Source: Cohaesibacter sp. (GTDB lineage: Bacteria; Pseudomonadota; Alphaproteobacteria; Rhizobiales; Cohaesibacteraceae). From it: a DNA stretch of 45,838 nucleotides. The notes under the pieces are model-generated. The model worked only from the letters and a program-made list of their open reading frames with translations, ran no database searches and was not told the origin of the DNA. The position numbers and the translations under genes are program-made. The stretch covers positions 1-45,838 of the forward strand of contig JAOXSG010000671.1 in the NCBI GenBank assembly GCA_025800105.1. Reading direction: 5' to 3'. Positions 29,484-37,133 of this stretch are shown in pieces. Within the stretch, counting starts at the first letter, position 1. Every line of letters starts with the position of its first letter.

Positions 29484-30587
29484 ATGAGCTTTAATGGACA
29501 GCGGCTGTCTGTGGCCCGCCAACGGCGTGGTCACAATAAACAGAACTTGGCAAAAATGCTGGGCGTGACGCCGCGCACCATTACAGGCTGGGAGAATAAT
29601 GAATATCCACCAGAACCGCAAAATGTGAAAGCTTTATTGGACATTCTAGATTTCCCCGCAGACTTTTTCGCAGAAGATCAGGATCTTCCTGTGCCTGAAA
29701 AGGACGCAGTTAGCTTTCGCTCCATGTCAAGAATGAAAGCCGCCCAGCGCGATGCAACAAGATCTGCTTTCTCCATCGCCCAAATGGTTAACCAGTGGCT
29801 GGAAGCGAATTACCAACCCCCTCCACTCGATATTCCAACAGATCTGCGAGAGCATCCCCCAGAAATAGCAGCAGCAGCACTCCGAGACCACTGGAACCTA
29901 GGAAATCGACCGATCACCAACATGGTCCATCTACTCGAAGCTAAAGGCGTCAGAGTTTTTTCATTATCACAAGCCTGCGTCGAAGTAGATGCTTGCTCGA
30001 ACTGGACTGATAACCAACCCTATATCCTTTTAAACACATTCAAGTCAGCCGAACGCAGTCGCTTTGACGCTGCGCATGAACTTGGCCATCTATGCCTTCA
30101 CAACAACGGCGCCCCAAATGGACGCATTGCTGAAAGTGAGGCCAACACGTTTGCAAGTCATTTTCTAATGCCTACTGCTGCAATACGAGCTGATGCACCA
30201 CGTATAGTAACCCTTAAAGAGCTAATTAAACGCAAGAAGAAATGGAAAGTTTCTGTTGCTGCACTTGCCTATTTTTATTGGAAAACTGGCATTTTATCAG
30301 AGTGGAATTACAAATCTATAGCCATTCAGATCCAGAAAGAAGGATATAGGACCCGAGAACCAGAAGGCTGCGAGAGAGAGCAATCTAGACTATGGGAAAA
30401 ACTTTTCTCGTCCTTGCGAGCTGAAGGAAAAGGAAAAGCTTGGTTAGCCAATGAGCTACATTTGCCTATGTCTGAGATTTCAGAACTGCTATTTGGGCTG
30501 GTCACTGCTTCAGTTGAAACAGAGAAGACAATCAGCAGCCCACCTAAACGCGGTCATTTACGTCTGGTTCATTCCAATTCTGATTGA
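29484..30587 (+). CDS. XRE helix-turn-helix fused to ImmA/IrrE metallopeptidase (COG2856)
   Basis: 367 aa. The N-terminal HTH (LSVARQRRGHNKQNLAKMLG, then VTPRTITGWENNEYP) leads to a zinc peptidase domain with HELGH at residues 198-202 and the downstream SEANTFASHFLMP that supplies the third ligand. Proteins with this order cleave or inactivate repressors, for example in ICEBs1 and several phages, or act in toxin-antitoxin pairs. The C-terminal 100 residues contain a second predicted helical domain. It could be an autonomous regulator of its own operon, of the prophage operators, or of the small gene at 30544, which overlaps its 3' end on the other strand. Confidence 0.9.
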   Translation: MSFNGQRLSVARQRRGHNKQNLAKMLGVTPRTITGWENNEYPPEPQNVKALLDILDFPADFFAEDQDLPVPEKDAVSFRSMSRMKAAQRDATRSAFSIAQMVNQWLEANYQPPPLDIPTDLREHPPEIAAAALRDHWNLGNRPITNMVHLLEAKGVRVFSLSQACVEVDACSNWTDNQPYILLNTFKSAERSRFDAAHELGHLCLHNNGAPNGRIAESEANTFASHFLMPTAAIRADAPRIVTLKELIKRKKKWKVSVAALAYFYWKTGILSEWNYKSIAIQIQKEGYRTREPEGCEREQSRLWEKLFSSLRAEGKGKAWLANELHLPMSEISELLFGLVTASVETEKTISSPPKRGHLRLVHSNSD

Positions 30588-30732
30588 CCACAATTCTCCG
30601 CTTCGCCTCATCCAATTTTATCTTCGCCATTTCAAGAATATACACAAGCATGGGCTCATCCAGAGTCCGTGCTTTTTTAATGGCCTGTCCTAACAGCTCT
30701 TCGAGATCCTTCAAATCTTGCTGTCTAGGCAT
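30544..30732 (-). CDS. Small helical protein, hypothetical
   Basis: 62 aa. PRQQDLKDLEELLGQAIKKA, then RTLDEPMLVYILEMAKIKLD is a two-helix pattern seen in small unannotated alphaproteobacterial proteins. GGAG lies upstream of the ATG. It converges on the XRE-ImmA gene with a 44-base overlap. Two copies of the prophage operator lie about 75-120 bases upstream, so it is probably controlled by the repressor. The function is unknown. Confidence 0.6.
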   Translation of the reverse strand: MPRQQDLKDLEELLGQAIKKARTLDEPMLVYILEMAKIKLDEAKRRIVVNQNWNEPDVNDRV

Positions 30733-30806
30733 GACACCTGCTCCAGAAACAACTCAGCCGTTTTAAACATATCATAAAGCACTATCTTTACATTCATTTA
30801 TTTGAA

Positions 30807-30854
30807 ATCTATTTTTTTTAGATATTTAAAATTGACAATCTATTTTTTTTAGAT
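30807..30854. promoter_or_regulatory. Twin operators ATCTA-N7-TAGAT
   Basis: Two 17-bp sites, 30807-30823 and 30838-30854, both with a T7 spacer, start 31 bp apart (three helical turns). TTGACA (30832-30837) lies directly before the second one, so that this operator would fill the spacer of a rightward promoter. The same symmetric motif occurs in the immunity region at 27660 and, with one change, at 27703. Confidence 0.7.
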
Positions 30855-30878
30855 CATTTTATTATAAAATTTTACTAA

Positions 30879-30959
30879 CTAGAAAATTAGCTCATATAGC
30901 TGCAACGGCATAAACCAGAACAGAATAATGCCGTCAGCAAGAAGCCAGAGATGTTCCAT
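30879..30959 (-). CDS. 26-aa hydrophobic micropeptide with hairpin leader
   Basis: The ATG at 30959 has AAGGAA six bases upstream. The peptide MEHLWLLADGIILFWFMP continues to LQLYELIF; nearly all of it is hydrophobic, so it is probably a membrane peptide. It aligns without gaps with the first 18 residues of the 48-aa peptide at 31181 (shared ME, D9, M17-P18). Both have a GC hairpin and similar bases before the start. It is too short for a firm call; it resembles type I toxins in size and character. Confidence 0.5.
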   Translation of the reverse strand: MEHLWLLADGIILFWFMPLQLYELIF

Positions 30960-30992
30960 GGCTATTTCCTTTAAAGCAGAGGTTATGGGACA

Positions 30993-31025
30993 GAGCGCCG
31001 GGTCGGTGTGACTAACCCGGCGCTC
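30993..31025 (-). promoter_or_regulatory. GC-rich hairpin in the leader of the 26-aa micropeptide
   Basis: GAGCGCCGGGT and ACCCGGCGCTC form an 11-bp perfect stem with an 11-base loop. No U run follows on either strand, so it is probably not a terminator. It lies 33 bases before the micropeptide start. Confidence 0.6.
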
Positions 31026-31034
31026 ACTTCGGCT

Positions 31035-31181
31035 TCAAAGCTGACATGGATTTTGAGTTGGTTGATAAGTCCGGCCAAATCGCATCTTGAGCCCGTTGAA
31101 CAGTCGACGCGCACCAACAAACGCATAAGGCATCCAGATGACAAACACCGGACAATCATTCAATTCCAGAAAACATTCCAT
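31035..31181 (-). CDS. 48-aa micropeptide with hairpin leader
   Basis: The ATG at 31181 has AAAGGAA five bases upstream. The product begins MECFLELNDCPVFVIWMP, continues YAFVGARRLFNGLKMRFGRT, and ends with a polar tail. The first half is hydrophobic and then basic, like a membrane-active peptide. It is a paralogue of the 26-aa peptide by position-matched residues and leader. Part of its coding region carries the ACTTATCAAC motif that precedes the next module. Confidence 0.5.
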   Translation of the reverse strand: MECFLELNDCPVFVIWMPYAFVGARRLFNGLKMRFGRTYQPTQNPCQL

Positions 31182-31211
31182 AACTTTTCCTTTCATTTGA
31201 GTTGTGGGATG

Positions 31212-31249
31212 AAGCACCGGGCCATTCTGGTGGGTCTGGTCCGGTGCTT
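31212..31249 (-). promoter_or_regulatory. Hairpin in the leader of the 48-aa micropeptide
   Basis: AAGCACCGG and CCGGTGCTT form a 9-bp stem around a 20-base loop, 30 bases before the start. The bases after it (CATCCCACAACTC) resemble those after the first hairpin (TGTCCCATAACCTC). ACTTATCAAC (31293-31284) lies upstream, 102 bases before the start, against 101 bases in the other module. Confidence 0.6.
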
Positions 31250-31390
31250 ATCTGGAATCAAGTTTGAGGGTTTTTTCAAATCCGTTGATAAGTTCTCACG
31301 AATCACACTCAGGGCCTTCTGATTTCGTTGATATCTTTTTTATTTGATATTTTTCAACCAGTTAGAAATCCCCATTTTGGGAGATAGGCC

Positions 31391-31534
31391 ATGCATAGAC
31401 ATCGACGAGAGCCCGCACTCAAACAAGCCAAGCTTTATGTCGCATCCCTGCGACACCTCCCAGAAGCTTGCTTGATTGTTGGTGCCACGCTGGCCTGTCT
31501 CCTGCCCCTCCTTCTCTTTTCAGGAGCAATCTAA
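31391..31534 (+). CDS. 47-aa single-pass membrane peptide upstream of the GapR homologue
   Basis: The frame opens at ATG 31391 after GGGAGATAGGCC. The start is basic ([20 protein letters not shown]); residues 27-46 are hydrophobic ([20 protein letters not shown]). The stop TAATG shares a base with the start of the next gene, pointing to translational coupling. No family is recognised. It could be a leader peptide or a small membrane protein. Confidence 0.5.
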   Translation: MHRHRREPALKQAKLYVASLRHLPEACLIVGATLACLLPLLLFSGAI

Positions 31535-31836
31535 TGACCAATCCCGGTGGCGTAGCAGCCGATCAATTGCGTGCCTTTGTCGAACGCATCGAACGTCTGG
31601 AAGAAGAGAAGAAGGCCATTACAGACGATATCAAGGACATCTATGCCGAAGCCAAAGGCAATGGCTATGACGTCAAGGTCATGCGGGAGCTGATCCGCAA
31701 ACGCAAACAAGACAGCAACGAACGCCAAGAACAAGAGGCCCTGCTCGATCTCTACATGCACGCACTGGGCATGGCACAGGCCCGCCGCGAAGATCCCAAC
31801 CAGCATAAAATGCAACTTGATGGACAGGCCGCCTAG
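31534..31836 (+). CDS. GapR-family (DUF2312) DNA-binding protein
   Basis: 100 aa. [20 protein letters not shown], then [20 protein letters not shown] and [16 protein letters not shown] match GapR of alphaproteobacteria closely along its length. GapR encircles overtwisted AT-rich DNA and assists topoisomerases. A prophage copy could act on phage replication or replace the host protein. The start at 31534 fits the family start; longer readings run into the previous gene. The C-terminal 15 residues extend past the usual end. Confidence 0.9.
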   Translation: MTNPGGVAADQLRAFVERIERLEEEKKAITDDIKDIYAEAKGNGYDVKVMRELIRKRKQDSNERQEQEALLDLYMHALGMAQARREDPNQHKMQLDGQAA

Positions 31837-31862
31837 GCCCTCAATCAGCAGGACACAAAACG

Positions 31863-32120
31863 ATGAAAACCGTTTTCCTTCTCATGGCTCAATATGATGG
31901 ACAGGCAGTCATCCCGCTGGAGACTATTTGCGGCGACTTCTTTGGCCTCACCCATCAAAAATTCATGCGCAAACTAAATGACGGACAGATCGATCTACCC
32001 GTCATCCGCATGGAAAACAGCCAAAAATGCAAAAAAGGCGTCCACGTGCAGGATCTGGCCGACTACATAGAAAAACGCCGCAAAGCCGCTCAAAAAGAAC
32101 ATCAGGCATTTTTTGGGTGA
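31863..32120 (+). CDS. PrtN-family (pyocin activator) transcription regulator
   Basis: 85 aa. MKTVFLLMAQYDGQAVIPLE, then FGLTHQKFMRKLNDGQIDLP and VIRMENSQKCKKGVHVQDLA fit the pyocin activator PrtN family. In Pseudomonas PrtN switches on pyocin genes from P boxes after RecA-dependent loss of PrtR. In a prophage it is a candidate activator of late or lysis genes. The stop lies in an 18-bp tandem duplication. Confidence 0.88.
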   Translation: MKTVFLLMAQYDGQAVIPLETICGDFFGLTHQKFMRKLNDGQIDLPVIRMENSQKCKKGVHVQDLADYIEKRRKAAQKEHQAFFG

Positions 32121-32143
32121 TTACTATTTTTTGGGTGATTACT
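32108..32143. repeat. Perfect 18-bp tandem duplication at the end of the prtN-like gene
   Basis: ATTTTTTGGGTGATTACT occurs twice without a gap (32108-32125 and 32126-32143). The first copy includes the prtN-like stop codon (TGA at 32118-32120). It marks the left border of the restriction-modification genes. Confidence 0.9.
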
Positions 32144-32167
32144 TCAGAGCAATAAACAGTTTATAAA

Positions 32168-32214
32168 TCCTGGGATCATATCCCTGGACATCTCCATTAT
32201 CAAAGTACTATAAT
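32168..32214 (+). promoter_or_regulatory. Methyltransferase promoter with overlapping palindrome
   Basis: TGGACA (32185-32190), an 18-base spacer and TATAAT (32209-32214). A 21-bp near-perfect palindrome centred on GGGAT-CAT-ATCCC (32168-32188, one mismatch) covers the -35 box. Each arm contains CCTGG. This may be an autoregulatory operator, or a site whose methylation alters expression. Confidence 0.65.
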
Positions 32215-32248
32215 GGGATTCGCTTCTTATTCAGGTGTAACATAAAAA

Positions 32249-33688
32249 ATGAAATATATAGATTTATTTTCTGGCTGTGGCGGACTGACACTAGGTCTAG
32301 AACAAGCTGGCTTTGAACTTGCTCTAGCAGTCGAGAAGTCAGACATGGCCGCGGAGACTTTCTATCACAATTTCATTGAACGCATCACCGATCAAAATAG
32401 TTGGAAAGCATTTAGCTCATCCGAAAACTCGGTCGAAGAGCAGGCAAAAAGGAAGCTTGTCATCAAAGAACTCAGCGCGGTGCTTGAGTGCAAATCTTTA
32501 CTTAAAGAGCTTCGAGATGCCGATATCGATCTAGTCGCAGGGGGCCCACCATGTCAGGGCTTTTCACTTGCTGGAAGACGCAATCCTCATGATGAAAGAA
32601 ACAAACTTCCCTGGCAGTTTTTGGAATTGGTGGAAGCTGTCTCTCCAAAAGCAGTGATTATTGAAAATGTCTCAGGCATGAGCCAAGACTTCAAAAAACA
32701 TGGCCAAGCCTCACCATTTGAGCAACTAAGAATAGCTCTGGAGGAGACTGGACTTGGATATTCCGTACAACCAGTTCTACTCAATGCTATGCATTTTGGA
32801 GCACCGCAACACCGGCCAAGGGTAATGCTTCTTGGGCTTCGCAAGGATATAGCGGCTGATCTGGGCTATAATTTCCAGTCTCAGACTTGGAAGTCTGATT
32901 TTGATAACATCGAAACCACCGCATTCTCAGAACGACCACAAATAGCACCAAGGGCAACACACTTTGGCGCCGAAATATTGACGGTTGAAGACGCTATCAG
33001 CGACCTTACAAACAAAGGCTATTCTAGAAAAAACTCTATATCTGATTATGCGATTGAAATGCGTTCAGATCGAGATTGGATGTCTGCGAGCATTTCAGAG
33101 AAAACACCAGAGACCGCCAAGCTTCCAAATCATAGCCTGCGCAAACACGCTGACCATATTCAAGCTCGATTTCGGCTCTATCAAATCTTCAGAGATCAGA
33201 GCGTTTCGCAAAAGGTATTGAGCATTCCCAAGCTTGATGACGTTACTGACGATGGCAAGCGAGTGATGCTGAGCGAAGCATTTCAGGATATAAGATTCCC
33301 AGCAAAAGCCCCCGATGGCTATGTCGTTGCCAGAAACATCTTAGAGCTGGTTGAAATTTCCATGACCCTTGGCACAAAGAAGCATAGTCAAAGGCCTCTT
33401 GATTGGAGTAAACCAAGCCCCACAGTTGTGAGCCTGCCTGATGACTACGTTCACCCCCACGAACCACGCACAATGACAGTTCGTGAACTCGCAAGATTTC
33501 AGTCTTTCCCAGATTCCTTCGAGTTCCGCTCAAAGGAAACAACTGGAAGCCACCGTCGAAGATTTGAGGTGCCACAATATACTCAAGTTGGCAATGCCGT
33601 CCCACCTAAGATGGCTCGTGCTGTTGGCAATGCTATCTGGGAAGCACTATCAGCTTGGATAGAACAAAATCAACGTAAAGCGAGCTAG
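32249..33688 (+). CDS. DNA (cytosine-5) methyltransferase of a type II restriction-modification system
   Basis: 479 aa. Motif I is DLFSGCGGLTLGLEQAGF (residues 5-22); motif IV is GGPPCQGFSLAGR with the catalytic Cys102; motif VI is IIENVSG (138-143); motif VIII is PQHRPRVMLLG; motif X is VGNAVPPKMARAVGNAI near the C-terminus. A long region of about 200 residues between VIII and IX is the target recognition domain. The enzyme protects the host DNA against the partner nuclease encoded tail to tail 14 bases away. Its target is not readable from sequence; CCTGG sites in the promoter palindrome make CCWGG worth testing. Confidence 0.95.
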   Translation: MKYIDLFSGCGGLTLGLEQAGFELALAVEKSDMAAETFYHNFIERITDQNSWKAFSSSENSVEEQAKRKLVIKELSAVLECKSLLKELRDADIDLVAGGPPCQGFSLAGRRNPHDERNKLPWQFLELVEAVSPKAVIIENVSGMSQDFKKHGQASPFEQLRIALEETGLGYSVQPVLLNAMHFGAPQHRPRVMLLGLRKDIAADLGYNFQSQTWKSDFDNIETTAFSERPQIAPRATHFGAEILTVEDAISDLTNKGYSRKNSISDYAIEMRSDRDWMSASISEKTPETAKLPNHSLRKHADHIQARFRLYQIFRDQSVSQKVLSIPKLDDVTDDGKRVMLSEAFQDIRFPAKAPDGYVVARNILELVEISMTLGTKKHSQRPLDWSKPSPTVVSLPDDYVHPHEPRTMTVRELARFQSFPDSFEFRSKETTGSHRRRFEVPQYTQVGNAVPPKMARAVGNAIWEALSAWIEQNQRKAS

Positions 33689-33702
33689 GGGCAGACACTC
33701 AA

Positions 33703-34575
33703 CTATTGCCCACCAGCGAACCATCCAATCTTACCATCTATAGCTCGTTTAATCGAATGATCAACTGGGCCAGTAAATACGCTACGAAGATTGTTTTTAA
33801 AGAACTCATGAAGAGCTCTAGCAACACCTGATTGAGTTTCCATACCCCAGTAATTGCCGCCAGACAAATTATATACTCGCTTGACTGACAACGAATTAGC
33901 CTTGGGTCGCTTAGATTCTTTTTGACTAGGCACTGTTACAAATGAATAACTAAAATTTCTCAGGTCTCCAATGCTTACGCCTGCTCTTCCAATTGTCAGA
34001 TTGGAGGCCTTAAAGCCATCAGCTTTATAAACCATGTCCCAAAGCATTGGGATTTGAGCATTGTCGTTCCAGTTAGTTTTGCATTGAACAACATGAACTT
34101 CAATATCTGTAAGAATCGATCTCACAGAATTTGAGAAGCTTTCTACATCGCGATCAACGATGCTGGTAAAATCAAAAGCATCAGGAAAGACCAAAACAAC
34201 AAGATCTGACTCGGTATTGGTTTGAGTATTGCTATAGTTTACTGTCAAAGCATCATTTACGCATTCAGGCACCCATTTCCGCGACTGCTTAATTGCCACT
34301 GCATTAGTACCAGAGAGAACCACATTCAAGTACCAACACACCAAAGCTTCCCAAGATGCCCCTGCACTGGAAACATCCCCTTGACCTCTCCCTGATGCTG
34401 TTGAAGTAAAAACAGAAGACAACTCCGAACCAAGCTTCAATACCTTCAGAGGATCCTGAAAATCATCTGTCAACTTATGCAGTTGTGGCAACCATATAGC
34501 CCAAGCTTTCTCAAATGATTTCATTGCGAACAATTGCTGGTTGGCAATTCGGCGATAGGCTTCAATTGTACTCAC
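33703..34575 (-). CDS. Type II restriction endonuclease candidate, PD-(D/E)XK fold
   Basis: 290 aa from a GTG at 34575 (an ATG at 34524 is the alternative). A conserved-looking SWEALVCWYLN (Glu76) is followed by TNTESDLVVLVFPDAFDF (Asp124) and IEVHVVQCKTNWND (Gln164-x-Lys166), which fits the D-xn-(E/Q)xK nuclease core. The central position of the motif and the adjacent methyltransferase make a restriction enzyme the best reading. I do not recognise the recognition family. Convergent transcription with the methyltransferase gene is common in such systems. Codon use is AT-rich as in the methyltransferase, so the two probably moved together. Confidence 0.8.
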   Translation of the reverse strand: MSTIEAYRRIANQQLFAMKSFEKAWAIWLPQLHKLTDDFQDPLKVLKLGSELSSVFTSTASGRGQGDVSSAGASWEALVCWYLNVVLSGTNAVAIKQSRKWVPECVNDALTVNYSNTQTNTESDLVVLVFPDAFDFTSIVDRDVESFSNSVRSILTDIEVHVVQCKTNWNDNAQIPMLWDMVYKADGFKASNLTIGRAGVSIGDLRNFSYSFVTVPSQKESKRPKANSLSVKRVYNLSGGNYWGMETQSGVARALHEFFKNNLRSVFTGPVDHSIKRAIDGKIGWFAGGQ

Positions 34576-35074
34576 TTGAAAATCCGTAGCATTTTGCGTG
34601 GCATCGTTCGCCGAGAATCAAACTTGGCGCATGAGGAAATTACAATACTATGATTGTATTGGCCACAACCACATCAATTTAAAACTCAAGCAAACAAGTA
34701 CAACATTTAGTACAACAAATAAGCTCTATCACATTCAATTAATTGGAATAAAACAATAAAAATTTTCAGACGACCCCATCCATCATCGGAGCAACGGAGA
34801 ATGTCTTCGCTGTTGATTTTGTCTGTTCGTTCAACGACATAACACCTTACGATAAGAGCGCATTGCAGTTTGGAGTATAAAGTTGGCTGTTTACCTAGCC
34901 TTGGTGCGCTTTAAAAGCAATCAGATAAATCGATTGACGCGAGACATATGCTCTTCTGAGACAGGCTTAACGAGACAAAAAGCGCATTGGCTTTGTCTTG
35001 ATGTGATCATATTTTCGGTTTTATAGTTTCTGATCGTATATTTATGATGTCTATTTTAAGGAGCTTTAGGGGCA
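34576..35074. other. Gene-free stretch containing the probable prophage/host junction
   Basis: About 500 bases with no credible gene. It is AT-rich and changes from phage cargo on the left to rightward host genes on the right. No tRNA, integrase or att-like duplication is visible. Near its right end TAAGGAG and AGGGG precede the hydrolase start, and a promoter-like TTGTCT...TTATAG is present at 34996-35026 with poor spacing. Confidence 0.4.
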
Positions 35075-36067
35075 ATGGCTGTCTCAAAGGTTGGAGATGC
35101 GTGGTCGGGGATGGCGGCGCATATGAATACGATTTTGGGCAATAATGGGCCGCGCAAATGGTGGGTCTCATGCCAGATCCGCGATGTGGAACGCCTTAGC
35201 CATGAGATTATTTTGCCCTGTGAAGATGGCGTGCAATTGCATGGTGTCTATAGCCCCAATCCCAATGATCAGGGCCGCTTGGCGATTTTGATCCATGGCT
35301 GGGAAGGCTGTTTCAGCTCCACTTATCTGATGTCCGCCACCAAGCATTTGTATGAGAATGGCTATTCCGTCTTTCGCCTGCATTTGCGTGACCATGGACC
35401 GACGCATCATTTGAATGAAGAACCCTTTCTGGCTGTGCGGCTGGATGAAGTTGTGCAGGCTTTGGGCAGCCTGCATAAGAGGGTGCCGGACAAACGCTTT
35501 TTTCTGGCGGGTTTTTCCATGGGTGGAAATTTTGTTGTGCGGATTGCGGCACGGGCAAAGAGCCATGGTTATGACCTTCCTCTTGTCAAAGCTCTGGCGC
35601 TATGCCCACCGGTTGATCCTGAGCAAGTCAGCTATTCCATTGCCAACAGCCAGATCTATAATCGTTATTTTGTGCGCAAATGGCATAAATCTCTATCTCG
35701 CAAAATGATGCTCTATCCCTCTTTTCAGCCCCATGCAGATTTGCTGAACCATCGGGATCTGGTATCTTTGCAGGAAGATTTCATTCCACGCTTTTCTGAG
35801 TATGAAACCGCCAGCAGCTATTTTGCCGATTATGGTCTGACCAAAACCACGCTTTCCTCGATGGATGTGCCATGTCATTTGCTGTTCACACGTGATGATC
35901 CGGTCATTCCGGTAGCAGATTGCGCGCTCTTGCCCAAGCTGGAGGGCCTGAGTTACGAGATTGCCCCATCGGGAGGCCATTGCGGTTTTGTCAAGGCTCC
36001 CGGTCTGTCGAGCTGGGCCGATGATTATATCTTACGCTATTTTGAGCAGGATGAATTGCTCTTTTAA
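35075..36067 (+). CDS. Alpha/beta-fold hydrolase (YheT/COG0429-like)
   Basis: 330 aa. LAILIHGWEGCFSSTYLMSA (residues 69-88) has the oxyanion-loop HGWEG motif; FFLAGFSMGGNFVVRIA carries the nucleophile Ser148; LLFTRDDPVIP supplies the acid and SGGHCGFVKAPG the histidine. This group of serine esterases has unclear substrates. It is the first chromosomal gene after the prophage cargo, 40 bases before the deaminase gene, so the two may be co-transcribed. Confidence 0.85.
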   Translation: MAVSKVGDAWSGMAAHMNTILGNNGPRKWWVSCQIRDVERLSHEIILPCEDGVQLHGVYSPNPNDQGRLAILIHGWEGCFSSTYLMSATKHLYENGYSVFRLHLRDHGPTHHLNEEPFLAVRLDEVVQALGSLHKRVPDKRFFLAGFSMGGNFVVRIAARAKSHGYDLPLVKALALCPPVDPEQVSYSIANSQIYNRYFVRKWHKSLSRKMMLYPSFQPHADLLNHRDLVSLQEDFIPRFSEYETASSYFADYGLTKTTLSSMDVPCHLLFTRDDPVIPVADCALLPKLEGLSYEIAPSGGHCGFVKAPGLSSWADDYILRYFEQDELLF

Positions 36068-36107
36068 TTTACGACATGTTAGAGTTGCACCTTAACCCGG
36101 AGAGATT

Positions 36108-37133
36108 ATGAGTGATCTTGCATCAAAGTTGATTGATCATCTGCCAAAAGCAGAATTGCATTTGCATATTGAAGGCACGTTGGAGCCGGACTTAATGTTG
36201 GCACTGGCCAAGCGCAATCAGGTTTCACTGCCCTATAACAGTGTGGATGATGTGCGCAAAGCCTATGACTTTGACTGTTTGCAAGACTTTCTCGACCTTT
36301 ATTATATGGGCATGTCGGTGCTTTTGACCGAGCGTGATTTTTTTGATCTCACTTGGGCCTATCTGGAGCGGGTGCATCAGGATCGTCTGACCCATGTCGA
36401 GCTGTTCTTTGATCCGCAAGCCCATACGGATCGTGGTGTCAGCTTTGAAACCGTTCTGGGCGGCATCACTTCGGCCTTGGAACAGGGCCATAAAGAGCTG
36501 GGTATCAGTTCCAAATTGATTATGTGCTTCTTGCGACATTTGCCAGAGGAAGAAGCTTTTGAGGCACTGGAATGCGCTTGCAATCATAAAGAGCATATTT
36601 TCGGGGTTGGGTTGGATAGCTCTGAAAAAGGCTTTCCGCCGCCTCTCTTTGAGCGGGTTTTTGCCAAGGCCAGAGAAGAAGGCTTTGTTCCGGTGGCGCA
36701 TCTTGGTGAAGAAGGCACGGCTGAGAATGTCAAAGAGGGATTGGATTTGTTAAAAGTGGAGCGCGTGGATCATGGCAATCATGCGCTTGATGACCCTCTT
36801 CTTACCCGTCGTCTGGCAAAAGCCCAAACACCGCTAACCATGTGCCCTATTTCCAACTGGCGCCTGAAAGGCATTCCCACATTGGCCCATAGCCCGGTGA
36901 AAAAAGCCATGGATGCCGGTCTGTTGGTCACCATCAATTCCGACGATCCAAGCTATTTTGGCAGCTATCTGAATGATAATTACCGGGCTGTCTATGAGCA
37001 TCTTCCCGTGGATGAAAAGGATCTGGTGACGCTGGCTCAAAACAGTTTCAAGGCTGCTTTTTTAAGCGATCAGGACAAACAAAAAGCGCTGGATGCCATT
37101 GATGATGTGGTGGATCAATTCCGGCACGATTAG
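36108..37133 (+). CDS. Adenine/adenosine deaminase family enzyme, adenine deaminase type
   Basis: 341 aa. The zinc sites are ELHLHIEGTLEP near residue 17, VAHLGEEG near 198, RVDHGNHA near 221 and INSDDPSYFG near 284. FFDPQAHTDRG and NSDDP with the following YFG point to the adenine deaminase (Aah1-like) branch rather than true adenosine deaminase, which usually has NTDDP. It converts adenine to hypoxanthine and ammonia in purine salvage. CGGAGAG precedes the ATG. Confidence 0.88.
   Translation: MSDLASKLIDHLPKAELHLHIEGTLEPDLMLALAKRNQVSLPYNSVDDVRKAYDFDCLQDFLDLYYMGMSVLLTERDFFDLTWAYLERVHQDRLTHVELFFDPQAHTDRGVSFETVLGGITSALEQGHKELGISSKLIMCFLRHLPEEEAFEALECACNHKEHIFGVGLDSSEKGFPPPLFERVFAKAREEGFVPVAHLGEEGTAENVKEGLDLLKVERVDHGNHALDDPLLTRRLAKAQTPLTMCPISNWRLKGIPTLAHSPVKKAMDAGLLVTINSDDPSYFGSYLNDNYRAVYEHLPVDEKDLVTLAQNSFKAAFLSDQDKQKALDAIDDVVDQFRHD

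Noticed and set aside
30993-31025. Hairpin as an intrinsic terminator
   Set aside because: No U run follows on either strand.
31008-31322. Rightward 104-codon frame starting with GTG
   Set aside because: No ribosome binding site; it crosses both hairpins and is antisense to the two micropeptide genes, which have good sites.
34576-35074. tRNA gene or att site at the right prophage end
   Set aside because: I found no cloverleaf-like sequence or duplicated core; the left end is outside the window.
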